Origin: Micromonospora sp. MH99
Lineage (GTDB): Bacteria > Actinomycetota > Actinomycetes > Mycobacteriales > Micromonosporaceae
Assembly: GCF_021442385.1 (NCBI RefSeq)
Contig: NZ_MUZA01000011.1
Coordinates: 1-64,000 of the forward strand
Reading direction: 5' to 3'
Length of the DNA stretch: 64,000 bases
Shown: positions 63,864-64,000 of the stretch, one piece after another
How the letters are laid out: the number at the start of each line of letters is the position of its first letter
Numbering within the stretch: the stretch's first letter is position 1
The notes under the pieces: model-generated
Database searches by the model: none
Told to the model about the DNA's origin: nothing
The model's input: only the letters and a program-made list of their open reading frames with translations
Position numbers and translations under genes: made by a program

Positions 63864-64000
63864 CCGCCCCTCACCTCGAAGTCGACAGTGCCCTGCTCGG
63901 CCGTCGCGGCGCAGGCGTCCGCCGGCACGTCCGGCAGGGGTGCCCGCAGGTAGCCCACCACCAGCCGGTACGCCCCCGGCTGGTCCACCGGCCACCACGT
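63860..64000 (-). CDS. C-terminal end of an unidentified protein (truncated by window)
   Basis: The minus frame ends at TGA 63860-63862 and is open to the right edge. The visible 46 residues read YRLVVGYLRAPLPDVPADAC near the middle and TVDFEVRGG at the end. The GTGA overlap with the VWD/metallopeptidase start shows that both genes belong to one operon. No family can be assigned from this fragment. Confidence 0.65.
   Translation of the reverse strand, partial: TWWPVDQPGAYRLVVGYLRAPLPDVPADACAATAEQGTVDFEVRGG

Overview
The window is high-GC actinobacterial DNA and most resembles Micromonospora or a near relative. The basis is frequent GTG and TTG starts, 4-base GTGA/ATGA gene overlaps, secreted polysaccharidases carrying CBM2 or ricin-type domains, sugar ABC importers without their own ATPase, and a conflict locus with EACC1, VMAP and FxsA-like parts. 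The genus is inferred from gene style, not from a marker gene. I saw no rRNA, tRNA, CRISPR array, transposase or integrase.

Layout. (1) 1-2657, minus strand: a type II thioesterase coupled to a nonribosomal condensation-domain protein that runs off the left edge. (2) 2695-7844: a compact cassette with a 4-TM protein divergent from three coupled genes (STAS/ATPase-like protein, tandem phosphoribosyltransferase-like protein, nucleoside-phosphorylase-fold protein). It is bounded by imperfect direct repeats and looks like an inserted conflict or defence-type module. (3) 7862-9742: a methyltransferase and an LtrA membrane protein. (4) 10159-15079: a sugar ABC importer and a CocE/NonD hydrolase. 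(5) 15096-22020: a PaaX-type regulator, a sulfonate/nitrate-type ABC importer, and a divergent FAD monooxygenase-MarR-DUF3237 operon, probably one uptake and oxidation unit for an unidentified organic compound. (6) 22254-31584: a second conflict-type locus with a caspase-like protein, an FxsA-like short peptide, an HExxH peptide hydroxylase and, convergently, EACC1, VMAP-C and NB-ARC/TPR proteins. (7) 31597-34438: gene remnants, an XRE/SDR divergent pair and a small membrane protein. (8) 34596-38531: a 1311-residue secreted ThuA/sugar dehydrogenase/carbohydrate-binding protein. (9) 38669-43810: a two-component system with a linked PepSY protein, a cold-shock protein and a MerR-thioredoxin pair. 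(10) 43944-53320: chitosanase, LysR/DHDPS-type aldolase pair, GH43 glycosidase, second sugar importer and LacI regulator. (11) 53355-57475: a SanA-like protein and an ABC exporter with its own two-component system. (12) 57661-64000: secreted esterase, arabinofuranosidase-like enzyme, and a metallopeptidase/VWD protein at the right edge.

How they connect. Regions 4, 8, 10 and 12 form a plant and fungal polysaccharide programme: secreted enzymes release sugars, two importers take them up, and LacI-type sites probably control them. A motif TGAAA(C/G)TT(T/C)CGG occurs near both importers. A second 15-base motif links the two-component operon at 39.2 kb to the PepSY gene at 41.9 kb. The two conflict-type loci (2.7-7.8 kb and 22.2-31.6 kb) are the least ordinary parts. 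The second has a precursor-like peptide overlapping a hydroxylase gene but no radical-SAM maturase nearby.
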